DNA from: Dokdonella sp041395345
GTDB lineage: Bacteria; Pseudomonadota; Gammaproteobacteria; Xanthomonadales; Rhodanobacteraceae
Reading direction: 5' to 3'
NCBI RefSeq assembly: GCF_041395345.1
Contig: NZ_JAWLAR010000020.1
Location: 1 to 64,000 of the forward strand
Length of the DNA: 64,000 bases
The notes beneath the pieces are model-generated. The model saw only the letters and a list, made by a program, of their open reading frames with translations, searched no databases and was not told where the DNA came from. The translations under genes were made by a program, and so were the position numbers. Below are positions 34,616-43,417 of the stretch, piece after piece; position 1 is the first letter of the stretch; each line of letters starts with the position of its first letter.

Positions 34616-36157
34616 ATGAAGAAGAACCACCGGATTGCCGTTGCCGTCGCGCTTGTCGTCGCGGTAGTGGCCTATTCAAGGCTGCACAAGTCGACCGGGG
34701 CCGATACGACTGCCCCGTCATCGCGTGGCCAGTACCTGATTTCCGCGCATGCCGAATCCTTTCGCTTTGGCAGCCTCGAATTCAAGGCTTGCGCGTTGAC
34801 CCAGGAACACTCGGCCGCGACCACCGAAGCGTATTGCGCGCCGTTCGAGGTCATGGAGAATCGAGCCGATCCGGCCAGCCGCAGGATCCAGCTTCGTCTC
34901 GCCCTTGTCGCGGCCAACGGCGCGGCCGATGACGACTTCATCGTGTTCCTTGCCGGTGGCCCGGGTCAGTCCGCCGTCGACAGCTGGCCGCGCATCGCAC
35001 CGGCACTGGCGTTTGCGCGCAGGCACCGGCACGTACTCCTGCTCGACCAGCGTGGCACCGGCGAATCGAATCCACTGAACTGCGCGGCGCTTGCTGACGG
35101 AGACGCCATGCCGGAGTTCGATCCGCAGCGCATGGCAGAACAGACCCGCGCCTGTGCGGAAGAAGTCGGCATGCATGCCGACCCGCGCTACTACTCGACG
35201 TCCGATGCCGTGGCCGATCTCGAAGAGCTGCGCCAGGCGCTGGGCGCGCCGCGCTTCGATCTGGTCGGCGTCTCCTACGGAACCCGCCTCGCCCAGCATT
35301 ACACCAGGCGCCACACCGAGGGCGTGCGCAGCATGGTCCTGGACAGTGTCGTGCCGAATGAGCTCGCGCTCGGCGGCGAGTTCGCAATCAACCTCGATAA
35401 CGCACTCAAGGCCCAGTTCGCCAATTGTGCGGCTCATCCAGCTTGTGCAGCGGCCTTTCCGGACCCTTACACCGACCTGATGCGCCTGCGCGACCAGTTG
35501 CGCGAAGCGCCGCGCGACGTGCACTACGCCGATCCGATCAGCTTCGAAGCCAAAACCGCGCGACTCGATGCCTTCGGCCTGGCCGGGCTGATCCGTCTGT
35601 TTGCCTACTCACCGGAAACGGCCGCGCTGATTCCGCATACGGTTTCCGAAGCGCTTGCCGGCAATGACGCCGCACTGATGGGACAGATGGGCGTCATCGC
35701 GCAAGGCGTGGAAGAGCTCGCCGGCAGTGGCATGCAGCTTTCGGTGGTCTGCGCCGAGGACGCTGATCGCCTCGTTGCCGATGCCAGCGTTGCGGACACC
35801 TTGCTGGGCAACCAGATGGTCGAGATGATGCAGTCGCAATGCGCGATCTGGCCGCATGGCGAACGACCGCCGGATTTCAATGAGCCGGCGCGTGGCGACA
35901 CGCCCGTGCTGGTGCTGGAAGGCGAGCTCGATCCGGTCACACCGCCACGCTACGGCGAGCAGGTTGTCGCCGGACTCGAAGCGGCACGACTCATCGTCGT
36001 CAAAGGCCAGGGTCACAACGTGATCGGGCGTGGCTGCCTGCCGAAACTGGTCAGCGAATTCATGGACACGCTGGATCCGGCAGCGCTCGATGTCGCCTGT
36101 GCCGACGAACTCGGCCAGATTCCCCATTTCATCGATTTCAACGGAGCCGCGCCATGA
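34616..36157 (+). CDS. Exported alpha/beta hydrolase, S33 aminopeptidase-like
   Basis: 513 residues. Residues 1-21 are an N-terminal membrane anchor or uncleaved signal (HRIAVAVALVVAVVAYSRL), so the enzyme faces the periplasm. The oxyanion motif FLAGGPGQS is at 111-119 and LLDQRGTGESN at 142-152. The nucleophile Ser220 sits in GVSYGTR, the acid in LEGELDPVTPP and the His in GQGHNV. This plan matches tripeptidyl-aminopeptidase/proline iminopeptidase-like S33 enzymes. Six or more cysteines suggest disulfides. It overlaps the ABC ATPase start by 4 bases; co-expression with an exporter suggests it acts on a peptide or ester handled by that transporter. Confidence 0.88.
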   Translation: MKKNHRIAVAVALVVAVVAYSRLHKSTGADTTAPSSRGQYLISAHAESFRFGSLEFKACALTQEHSAATTEAYCAPFEVMENRADPASRRIQLRLALVAANGAADDDFIVFLAGGPGQSAVDSWPRIAPALAFARRHRHVLLLDQRGTGESNPLNCAALADGDAMPEFDPQRMAEQTRACAEEVGMHADPRYYSTSDAVADLEELRQALGAPRFDLVGVSYGTRLAQHYTRRHTEGVRSMVLDSVVPNELALGGEFAINLDNALKAQFANCAAHPACAAAFPDPYTDLMRLRDQLREAPRDVHYADPISFEAKTARLDAFGLAGLIRLFAYSPETAALIPHTVSEALAGNDAALMGQMGVIAQGVEELAGSGMQLSVVCAEDADRLVADASVADTLLGNQMVEMMQSQCAIWPHGERPPDFNEPARGDTPVLVLEGELDPVTPPRYGEQVVAGLEAARLIVVKGQGHNVIGRGCLPKLVSEFMDTLDPAALDVACADELGQIPHFIDFNGAAP

Positions 36158-36888
36158 TCGAACTGAAGGATCTGCACAAGGCGTTCGCTGCCGTGAAGGC
36201 GGTTGATGGCGTGTCGTTCATTGCACGCGATGGCGAAATCACCGGATTGCTCGGGCCGAACGGCGCAGGCAAGACCACAACCCTGCGCATGCTCTACACC
36301 CTGATGAAGCCGGACCGCGGCCAGGTGCTGGTCGACGGCATCGACGCCGCCACCGATCCGATCGCGGTACGTCGCCGGCTGGGCGTATTGCCGGATGCGC
36401 GCGGCCTGTACAAGCGTCTCAGTTCGCGCGAGAACATCGAATACTTTGGTCGCCTGCAAGGCATGGACGAAGCATTGATCAGAACGCGCTGCGATGCGCT
36501 GATCAAGGCGCTCGACATGGACGAGATCGCCGAACGCCGCACCGAAGGATTCTCCCAGGGCCAGCGCGTCAAGACGGCGATCGCACGCGCGCTGATCCAC
36601 GATCCGAAGAACTGCATCCTCGACGAGCCGACCAATGGTCTCGACGTCATGGCAACCCGCGCGATGCGCGACTTCCTGCGTCGCCTGAGAGACGAAGGAC
36701 GCTGCGTGCTGTTCTCCAGCCACATCATGCAGGAGGTCGCTGCGCTGTGTGATCGCATCGTCGTCATTGCGCAGGGTCGCGTCGTCGCCGACGCCTCGCC
36801 CGAGGCCCTGCGCGAACAGGCGGGTACGCCAAACCTCGAAGATGCGTTCGTCAAGGTGATCGGATCCGCAGAAGGACTCGCCGCATGA
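36154..36888 (+). CDS. ABC transporter ATP-binding protein, NatA type
   Basis: 244 residues. Walker A is GPNGAGKTT, Walker B CILDEPTNGLD, and the switch His is in SSHIMQEVAALCDR. The signature is FSQGQRVKTAIARAL, with Q in place of the first G of LSGGQ, the variant typical of NatA-like ATPases. VLPDARGLYKRLSSRENIEY also fits that family. It overlaps both neighbours by 4 bases, so it is translated with the hydrolase and the permease. NatAB exports Na+ in Bacillus; relatives have other substrates, so none is assigned here. Confidence 0.93.
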   Translation: MIELKDLHKAFAAVKAVDGVSFIARDGEITGLLGPNGAGKTTTLRMLYTLMKPDRGQVLVDGIDAATDPIAVRRRLGVLPDARGLYKRLSSRENIEYFGRLQGMDEALIRTRCDALIKALDMDEIAERRTEGFSQGQRVKTAIARALIHDPKNCILDEPTNGLDVMATRAMRDFLRRLRDEGRCVLFSSHIMQEVAALCDRIVVIAQGRVVADASPEALREQAGTPNLEDAFVKVIGSAEGLAA

Positions 36889-38060
36889 AGTCCATACTGA
36901 CCGTGTTCTGGAAGGAAGTGCGCGAGAACATCCGCGATCGTCGCACCGTGCTGAACACCCTGGTCACCGGCCCGCTGATGGCGCCGCTGATCTTCGTCCT
37001 GCTGATCAACGGCATCGTTTCGCGCGAACTCGACAAGGCCGAGAAACCCTTGCCGGTGCCCGTGATCGGTGCCGAGCATGCGGCCAACCTGATCGATGCG
37101 CTCAAGCAGAGCGGCATCATCATCAAGGAGGCCATCGCCGAGCCCGAACGCGCCGTGCGCGAACAGGAAGTCGATCTCGTGCTGCGCATTCCGGAACGCT
37201 TCGGAGAGGCCTGGAGCAAGGGCGAACCGGCGGAAGTCGAACTGATCTACGACGAATCCCAGCGCGATGCGCAGGGTTCGGTGGGCCGGCTGCGCGCGAT
37301 CCTGGAGGGCTACGGCCAACGCACCTCGACCATGCGCGTACTCGCACGTGGCCTGTCCCCCTCGATCATGCGACCGCTGGTCGTGGCCAATCGGGATCAG
37401 TCCACCGCGCAGGCGCGTGGCGGCATGATGTTCTCGATGCTTCCTTACTTCTTCATTCTCGGTGCCTTCATTGGCGGCATGGCCCTGGCCATCGACACCA
37501 CCGCCGGCGAGCGCGAGCGCCAGTCGCTCGAACCGCTTTTCGCCAATCCGGTCGCGCGTTCGAAGATCCTGCTTGGCAAGCTCGGTGCGACCGGCATGTT
37601 CGCGCTGACCACCCTGTTGCTCAGCATCATTGCGTTCTCCTTCGCCGGTCAGTTCATGCCGACCGAGAAGCTCGGAATGACGCTTTCGATCGGCCCCCGC
37701 TTCGCCCTGCTGACCCTGCTCGTGATGTTCCCGCTGGTGTTCCTCATTTCCTCGCTGCAGACGCTCGCTGCCGCGTTCGCCAGGACCTTCCGCGAAGCGC
37801 AGACCTATCTTTCGCTGCTGATGTTCGTGCCTGCCGTGCCGACCCTGCTGATGTCGGTATTTCCGTTCAAGACCGAAACCTGGATGTACGCGGTGCCGCT
37901 GGTCGGCCAGCAGGTCACGATCACGCGCCTGATGCGCGGCGAATTCGTGGCCAGCTCCGAGATCGCGCTCTGTGTGGCCTGCACCTCGCTCGCCGCCGTG
38001 CTGGTCTACTTCATCACTGCGCGCATCTATGACGGCGAGCGCCTGGCCATCTCGACCTGA
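36885..38060 (+). CDS. ABC transporter permease, NatB type
   Basis: 391 residues. Helix 1 lies near 25-48, followed by a large extracytoplasmic domain of about 140 residues, then five helices from about 185 on. ARGGMMFSMLPYFFILGAFI followed by GGMALAIDTTAGERERQSLE is the ABC2_membrane_3 core characteristic of NatB. It is the last gene of the five-gene unit; the REPIN-like repeat begins 30 bases later. Partner of the NatA-like ATPase just upstream. Confidence 0.92.
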   Translation: MKSILTVFWKEVRENIRDRRTVLNTLVTGPLMAPLIFVLLINGIVSRELDKAEKPLPVPVIGAEHAANLIDALKQSGIIIKEAIAEPERAVREQEVDLVLRIPERFGEAWSKGEPAEVELIYDESQRDAQGSVGRLRAILEGYGQRTSTMRVLARGLSPSIMRPLVVANRDQSTAQARGGMMFSMLPYFFILGAFIGGMALAIDTTAGERERQSLEPLFANPVARSKILLGKLGATGMFALTTLLLSIIAFSFAGQFMPTEKLGMTLSIGPRFALLTLLVMFPLVFLISSLQTLAAAFARTFREAQTYLSLLMFVPAVPTLLMSVFPFKTETWMYAVPLVGQQVTITRLMRGEFVASSEIALCVACTSLAAVLVYFITARIYDGERLAIST

Positions 38061-38090
38061 CTACGCGTGACACGAGGAGCCTCTATCCGG

Positions 38091-38211
38091 GTAGGAGCCC
38101 CCTTCAGGGGCAATGCTTTTCAACAACCTGCGAACAAGATCCGGTGTTTGAGCCATTTCTGCCCGAAAGGGCAAGAAGACGAAAGGCATCGCCCCTGAAG
38201 GGAGCTCCTAC
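38091..38211. repeat. REPIN-like doublet with GTAG-type REP arms
   Basis: Two 21-base arms in inverted orientation, 38091-38111 and 38191-38211, matching at 20 of 21 positions. Each reads GTAGGAGC followed by a small palindrome (CCCCTTCAGGGG in the left arm). A 5' GTAG next to an imperfect palindrome is the hallmark of REPs moved by RAYT (TnpA-REP) transposases. No RAYT gene lies in the window. Confidence 0.82.
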
Positions 38212-38298
38212 AGACGAACGGGAACTCTCTCGCGCGCGCCACACGAGCCGCACGTTGGGCATCAACCCGTGGACACGCGTTAAGCTGTCGCACTTGAG

Positions 38299-38320
38299 CG
38301 GGCCTTCCGGGCCCGTTTTT
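38299..38320 (+). terminator. Terminator-like hairpin 22 bases before putP
   Basis: CGGGCC (38299-38304) pairs with GGCCCG (38310-38315) around TTCCG, and five T residues follow. It ends 22 bases before the putP ATG, too close for a promoter in between. It could end natB read-through, or act as an attenuator if putP transcription begins upstream. Confidence 0.75.
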
Positions 38321-38342
38321 CTCGCCTGCCCAGGGAGCTGCA

Positions 38343-39830
38343 ATGACCGCCAGTACGCCGTTGATCGTCACTTTCGCCGTCTACCTGTTCGCGACGATCG
38401 CGATCGGTTTCTATGCCTGGTACTCCACGCGCACCTTCGACGACTACATCCTCGGTGGTCGCTCGCTGGGCAGTTATGTCACGGCGATGTCGGCAGGCGC
38501 CTCGGACATGAGCGGCTGGTTGCTGATGGGCCTGCCGGGCGCGCTGTATGTTGGTGGCGCATCGGAAGCCTGGATTGTCATCGGACTGATTCTCGGTGCC
38601 TGGGCCAACTGGCGCTATGTCGCCGGACCGTTGCGCGTCTACACCGAGCGCACCAACAACTCGCTCACCCTGCCCGACTACTTCACTCATCGTTTCGCCG
38701 ACGACAAGCGCATCCTCCGCGTCTTTTCCGCCGTCATCATCCTGCTGTTCTTCGCGGTCTATTGCGCCTCGGGTATCGTCGCCGGTGCGCGCCTGTTCGA
38801 AAGCACGTTCGGCGTGCCCTACGCACAGGCGATCTGGTACGGCGCCGCCGCCACCATCCTGTATACCCTGATCGGCGGCTTCCTTGCGGTCAGCTGGACC
38901 GACACCGTGCAGGCCACCCTGATGCTGTTCGCGCTGATTCTCACGCCCATCATGGTGATCGTGGGCAACGGCGGCTTCGATTCGAGCCTGGCCGTGATCG
39001 AACAGGTCGACCCGAAACGCCTGGAGTGGGTCGGTACCGGCGGCGTCATCGCGATCATTTCGTCGATGGCCTGGGGACTCGGCTATGTCGGCCAGCCGCA
39101 TATCCTGGCCCGCTTCATGGCCGCCGACAGCGTCAAGTCGATTCCCGCTGCGCGCCGTATCGGCATGGCCTGGATGATCATCTGCCTGACCGGATCCATC
39201 GCCGTCGGCTTTTTCGGTATCGCCTGGTTTGGCGCCAACCCGACCTTTGCAGGCGAAGTCAACGACAACTCCGAGCGCGTCTTCATCCTGCTTGCCCAGC
39301 AACTGTTCAACCCGTGGATAGCCGGCATCCTGCTGTCAGCCATTCTGGCCGCCGTCATGAGTACCTTGTCCTGCCAGTTGCTGGTCTGTTCGAGCGCCCT
39401 CACCGAGGATTTCTATCGCGGCTTCCTGCGCAAGAGTGCGGGCAGCAAGGAGCTGGTCTGGGTCGGTCGCACCACGGTTCTGATCGTGGCCCTGATCGCG
39501 ATCGCCATCGCCTCGGATCCGGACAGCCGCGTGCTCGGCCTGGTCAGCTATGCCTGGGCCGGTTTCGGTGCCGCATTCGGTCCGGTCATCCTGCTTTCGC
39601 TGTACTGGAAGCGGGTCAATCGCAATGGCGCCCTGGCCGGCATGGTTGTCGGCACGTTGACGGTCGTGCTGTGGAAGCAATCCGGCAGTGCCCTGTATGA
39701 AATGATCCCCGGCTTCATCGCAGCGACGATTGCCATCGTCGCGGTCAGCCTGCTTACACGCGGACCTTCGGCGCAGGTGCAGGCCACGCACGAAGAAGTC
39801 ATGAAGGAACTGCGCACGACCGGCTATTGA
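38343..39830 (+). CDS. putP: Sodium/proline symporter
   Basis: 495 residues with about 13 membrane helices of the sodium:solute symporter family. YILGGRSLGSYVTAMSAGAS followed by DMSGWLLMGLPGALY is the PutP helix 1-2 region that binds Na+ and proline. QPHILARFMAAD and SAILAAVMSTLSCQLLVCSS are also PutP-specific. It imports proline with Na+ across the inner membrane. putA is not adjacent. GGGAG precedes the ATG by 5 bases. A palindrome begins 8 bases after the stop and may end the transcript. Confidence 0.95.
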   Translation: MTASTPLIVTFAVYLFATIAIGFYAWYSTRTFDDYILGGRSLGSYVTAMSAGASDMSGWLLMGLPGALYVGGASEAWIVIGLILGAWANWRYVAGPLRVYTERTNNSLTLPDYFTHRFADDKRILRVFSAVIILLFFAVYCASGIVAGARLFESTFGVPYAQAIWYGAAATILYTLIGGFLAVSWTDTVQATLMLFALILTPIMVIVGNGGFDSSLAVIEQVDPKRLEWVGTGGVIAIISSMAWGLGYVGQPHILARFMAADSVKSIPAARRIGMAWMIICLTGSIAVGFFGIAWFGANPTFAGEVNDNSERVFILLAQQLFNPWIAGILLSAILAAVMSTLSCQLLVCSSALTEDFYRGFLRKSAGSKELVWVGRTTVLIVALIAIAIASDPDSRVLGLVSYAWAGFGAAFGPVILLSLYWKRVNRNGALAGMVVGTLTVVLWKQSGSALYEMIPGFIAATIAIVAVSLLTRGPSAQVQATHEEVMKELRTTGY

Positions 39831-39838
39831 CCTTGGTT

Positions 39839-40007
39839 CCCTCTCCCGCCGGGAGAGGGTGCCCCGAAGTGCGAAGGATGCGAGACCGATTCCGTCTCCC
39901 AACGGGAAAAGGTGGCCGCAGGCCGGATGAGGGTTCCTGCGAAGCCCGGACTTCAATCAGACGGGCAGCTTCCATCTTCTTTGACACCTTCTCCCAAGGG
40001 GAGAAGG
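39839..40007. repeat. CTCTCCC/GGGAGAG palindromes after putP
   Basis: CCCTCTCCC-GCC-GGGAGAGGG lies at 39839-39859, and CCTTCTCCC-AAG-GGGAGAAGG at 39987-40007. Between them are TCTCCCAACGGGA and GGATGAGGGTT. This is a diverged relative of the element at 26075-26205, including the GATGAGGGT link. The first palindrome could also serve as putP terminator. Confidence 0.8.
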
Positions 40008-40059
40008 ACCAAACATCGGGGCCCTGCATGTGATGCGCCGTAGCGCGCTAAACCGAAGT

Positions 40060-41157
40060 TCAAAACAAGTCGCCCTGCGCCGAATCCCGACGCGGCGCCA
40101 CGAACTTCGAGCGATTGAGCGACAACTCGCGCGAACGCTTCAGGCCATGCTTGCGACAGGCCAGCGCGAAGCGCTGCCGGATCAGGTCGGCATAGGGACC
40201 TTCGCCGCGCATCCGAGAGCCGAACCGCGCATCGTTGTCGCGTCCGCCGCGCATCTGCCGGATCAGGCTCATCACGTGTTCGGCGCGATCGGGCACGTGC
40301 AGGTCCAGCCACTCGCGGAACAGATCCTTCAATTCCAGCGGCAGGCGCAACACGGTGTAGCCGGCGATGTTCGCACCGAGCGCGGCCGCTTGTTCGAGCA
40401 CGTGTTCCATGTGCATGTCGGTGACCGCCGGGATGATCGGTGCGACCAGCACGCCACAGGGCACGCCGGCCGCGTGCAGATTGGCAACGATCTGCATGCG
40501 TCGGTGCGGCGCGGTTGCGCGCGGCTCCAACGTGCTTGCCAGACGGTTGTCGAGAATGCCGATCGAGACAAACACCTGGACCAGGTTTTCACGCGCCATC
40601 GGCGCCAGCAGATCGAGATCGCGCTCGACCAGCGCATTCTTGGTCACGATGGTCAATGGATGCCGGCAGTCGTGCAGCACCTCGACGATCTCGCGCGTGA
40701 TCCCATACTCCCGCTCGATCGGCTGGTAGGCATCGGTGTTCGCGCCCAGGGTGATCGGCTCGCAGACGTAGCCCGCCTTGGCCAGCTCGGCACGCAGGCG
40801 TTCGGCGGCATTGGTCTTGGCGTAGAGCTGCGTCTCGAAATCCAGCCCCGGCGAAAGATTCAGGTACGCGTGCGTCGGCCGCGCATAGCAATAGTTGCAG
40901 CCATGTTCGCAGCCACGATACGGGTTGATCGATTGCGTGAACGGAATGTCGGGGGAATCGTTGTGGCTGATGATCGAGCGCGCCCGCTCAATCGAAACGC
41001 GCGTCGGCGGTCGTGTCGCAGCTTCTTCCTCGCGATACCAGCCGTCATCCTCCAGTGTTTTCGACAACGCCTCGAAGCGCCCCTCGCGATTGCTGCCCGC
41101 GCCGCGTCCCTTGATCCGGATCGGTCGGTTGAGGTCGTCGGGATCGTGCCTGGCCAT
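40060..41157 (-). CDS. Radical SAM protein, PA0069/SplB-like
   Basis: 365 residues. The radical-SAM cluster ligands Cys83, Cys87 and Cys90 lie in YRGCEHGCNYCYARP, a CX3CX2C motif with the CYAR extension seen in PA0069-type proteins. The N-terminal NRPIRIKGRGAGSN and the C-terminal region ending DSAQGDLF are typical of this family. It is related to spore photoproduct lyase in outline, but non-sporeformers carry it with unknown substrate. Cytosolic, single gene; divergent from the S9 peptidase at 41277. Confidence 0.93.
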   Translation of the reverse strand: MARHDPDDLNRPIRIKGRGAGSNREGRFEALSKTLEDDGWYREEEAATRPPTRVSIERARSIISHNDSPDIPFTQSINPYRGCEHGCNYCYARPTHAYLNLSPGLDFETQLYAKTNAAERLRAELAKAGYVCEPITLGANTDAYQPIEREYGITREIVEVLHDCRHPLTIVTKNALVERDLDLLAPMARENLVQVFVSIGILDNRLASTLEPRATAPHRRMQIVANLHAAGVPCGVLVAPIIPAVTDMHMEHVLEQAAALGANIAGYTVLRLPLELKDLFREWLDLHVPDRAEHVMSLIRQMRGGRDNDARFGSRMRGEGPYADLIRQRFALACRKHGLKRSRELSLNRSKFVAPRRDSAQGDLF

Positions 41158-41276
41158 GGGCTGATTATGAGCGCATCCGTCGCAGCAGCCGAGACGTCGG
41201 ACGAGGCCGGACCGGCGTTGTCGCGATGATCGCTGCGATGGGTTAGGCTCCCGACAAAATACTGCGGAGAATGCCC

Positions 41277-43292
41277 ATGCGGTCTTGCACCTTGAACGTT
41301 GCCTTTCGCGCTGTTGCCGGCTTCACTGCAACGCTGGCAATGCTGCCGTCCTTGGGTTTGGCGGACAACCCCGTCAGCCGCGAGGAAGTGGGCAATCGCG
41401 TCAGCGAGAATATCCCGCCGATACCAGCCACGCTTACCGATCAGCTCAACCGCTATCAGAACACGCGGGGCGCGCCTGTTGCCGGCTGGCTGGATTCGGA
41501 GTGTCTGCTGATCAGTACCCGCTTTGCCGAGACCAACCAGGCCCATCGCGTATGCGAACCACTGGGCATGCGCGAACAGCTCACGTTCTACAGCGAGCCG
41601 GTGGGCAGCCTGACGCCCGCACCCGCTGCCTCCGCGCGCCAGGGTTTCGTCTTTTCGCGCGATGCCGGTGGCGACGAGTTCTCGCAACTCTACTGGTTCG
41701 ATCTTGGTACACGCGACACCACGCTGCTGACCGATGGCAAACGCTCGCAAAACAGCGGCCCATTGTTTTCTGCAGACGGCAACCTGCTTGCGTACACGAG
41801 CACCTCTCGCACCGGCAAGGACTACGACATCTGGATTCGCGACATGCAGGCAGGTACCGCAAAGACCGTTGTGACCGAGGGCGGCGCCTGGGGGGCGATG
41901 GATTTCTCCGCCGATGGAAAGCGCCTGCTCGTCATTCACTATGTTTCTATCAACGAATCCTATCCGGGCGAGGTCGATCTCGAGACGGGCAAGCTCAGGA
42001 TGTTTCCGGTTGACGGCGACAAGGCGGCGTTCGGCGATTTCCGCTTCGCCGGCAAGGACAATGCGGTGTATTTCGTCTCGGACGAACCGTTCAAGGGCAA
42101 GCCCAGCGAGTTCAAGACGCTGCGCTACCACGATCCGGCCAGCGGCGACTACAAGCAGTTGAGCGGCGACATTCCCTGGGATGTCGATGCGCTGGAAATC
42201 TCCGACGACGGTGCCCATCTCGCCTTTGTCAGCAACGAAGACGGCATCGACACCCTGCATGTCCTGAGCTTGCCGGAGCAGCGCGAGATCGCCCTGCCGA
42301 CGCTGCCGGTGGGATTGATAGGCGGCTTGTCGTTCTCGCCGGACGGCAAGCGGCTGGCGCTGACCCTGAACTCGGCCACTTCGCCGAGTGACGCCTATGT
42401 CATCGACCTGGCCGAAGCCGGCATGACACGCTGGACACGCAGCGAAGTCGGCGGCCTCGACACCGCGAAATTCGCATCGCCCACGCTGATCCGCTTTCCG
42501 ACCTTCGACAAGGTCAACGGAAAGGCTCGCACGATCCCGGCCTTCTACTACAAGCCGGCCAATGCCAGCGCCACCCGCAAAGTGCCCGTCGTCATCAACA
42601 TCCACGGCGGGCCGGAAAGCCAGTCCACACCGTATTTCAGCTCGACCACCCAATACATGGTCGGGGAGCTCGGCGTTGCCGTGATCTACCCCAACGTGCG
42701 CGGCTCTTCCGGTTACGGCAAATCCTTTCTGCGCCTGGATAATGCCGAAAAGCGCGAGGATTCGGTAAAGGACATTGGCGCCCTGCTTGACTGGGTTGCC
42801 CTGCAGCCCGAACTTGACGCCAATCGTGTGGCGGTATTCGGCGGCAGCTATGGCGGCTACATGGTGCTGGCCACGATGACCAACTATCCCGAGCGCATCA
42901 AGGCGGGTATCGATGTCGTCGGCATTTCGCACTTCGGAACCTTCCTCAAGAATACGGAAGATTACCGCCGTGACTTGCGACGTGCCGAGTACGGCGACGA
43001 ACGCGATCCGGACATGCAGAAGGTGTTCGAGCGCATCTCGCCACTGAACAACGCGCAGAAGATTCGCGCACCTCTGTTTGTCGCCCAGGGCAAGAACGAT
43101 CCGCGCGTGCCGTTCACCGAAGCCGAGCAGATCGTCAAGGCCGTGCGCGACAATGGTGAGCCGGTCTGGTATCTCCTTTACAACGATGAGGGCCACGGCT
43201 TCAGGAAGAAGACCAACAGCGACTACTTCACCGCGGCGTCAATGTTGTTCCTGCAGCGCTATCTGCTGAACGAGACCAGGCCGTCGCCGTAG
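41277..43292 (+). CDS. Secreted S9-family prolyl oligopeptidase-like serine peptidase
   Basis: 671 residues from the ATG at 41277. I prefer it to the ATG at 41271 because GGAG at 41266-41269 then lies 7 rather than 1 base upstream. A signal peptide covers about residues 1-29 (ending SLGLA-DN). Residues 100-410 form a beta-propeller with repeats such as LFSADGNLLAYTS and SFSPDGKRLAL. The C-terminal hydrolase domain has the nucleophile near 524 in GGSYGGY, the acid in GKNDPRVP and the His in DEGHGF. It should trim peptides in the periplasm, with acylaminoacyl- or dipeptidyl-peptidase-like specificity. Confidence 0.93.
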   Translation: MRSCTLNVAFRAVAGFTATLAMLPSLGLADNPVSREEVGNRVSENIPPIPATLTDQLNRYQNTRGAPVAGWLDSECLLISTRFAETNQAHRVCEPLGMREQLTFYSEPVGSLTPAPAASARQGFVFSRDAGGDEFSQLYWFDLGTRDTTLLTDGKRSQNSGPLFSADGNLLAYTSTSRTGKDYDIWIRDMQAGTAKTVVTEGGAWGAMDFSADGKRLLVIHYVSINESYPGEVDLETGKLRMFPVDGDKAAFGDFRFAGKDNAVYFVSDEPFKGKPSEFKTLRYHDPASGDYKQLSGDIPWDVDALEISDDGAHLAFVSNEDGIDTLHVLSLPEQREIALPTLPVGLIGGLSFSPDGKRLALTLNSATSPSDAYVIDLAEAGMTRWTRSEVGGLDTAKFASPTLIRFPTFDKVNGKARTIPAFYYKPANASATRKVPVVINIHGGPESQSTPYFSSTTQYMVGELGVAVIYPNVRGSSGYGKSFLRLDNAEKREDSVKDIGALLDWVALQPELDANRVAVFGGSYGGYMVLATMTNYPERIKAGIDVVGISHFGTFLKNTEDYRRDLRRAEYGDERDPDMQKVFERISPLNNAQKIRAPLFVAQGKNDPRVPFTEAEQIVKAVRDNGEPVWYLLYNDEGHGFRKKTNSDYFTAASMLFLQRYLLNETRPSP

Positions 43293-43417
43293 CAGACGCA
43301 CTGGCACGAATGCGCGAGGGCACATCGCGCCTATGCCATGCTCGAGATCATTGCTACCCCAGGGTTGCGAAGCTCGGAGGGAGCTTCGCACCGGATCACG
43401 AACCGGAGACCATGCTC

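Noticed and set aside
40860..43196. Open frame of about 780 codons on the minus strand, antisense to the S9 peptidase
   Set aside because: No domain or start signal. The plus strand encodes a complete S9 peptidase with all catalytic motifs.
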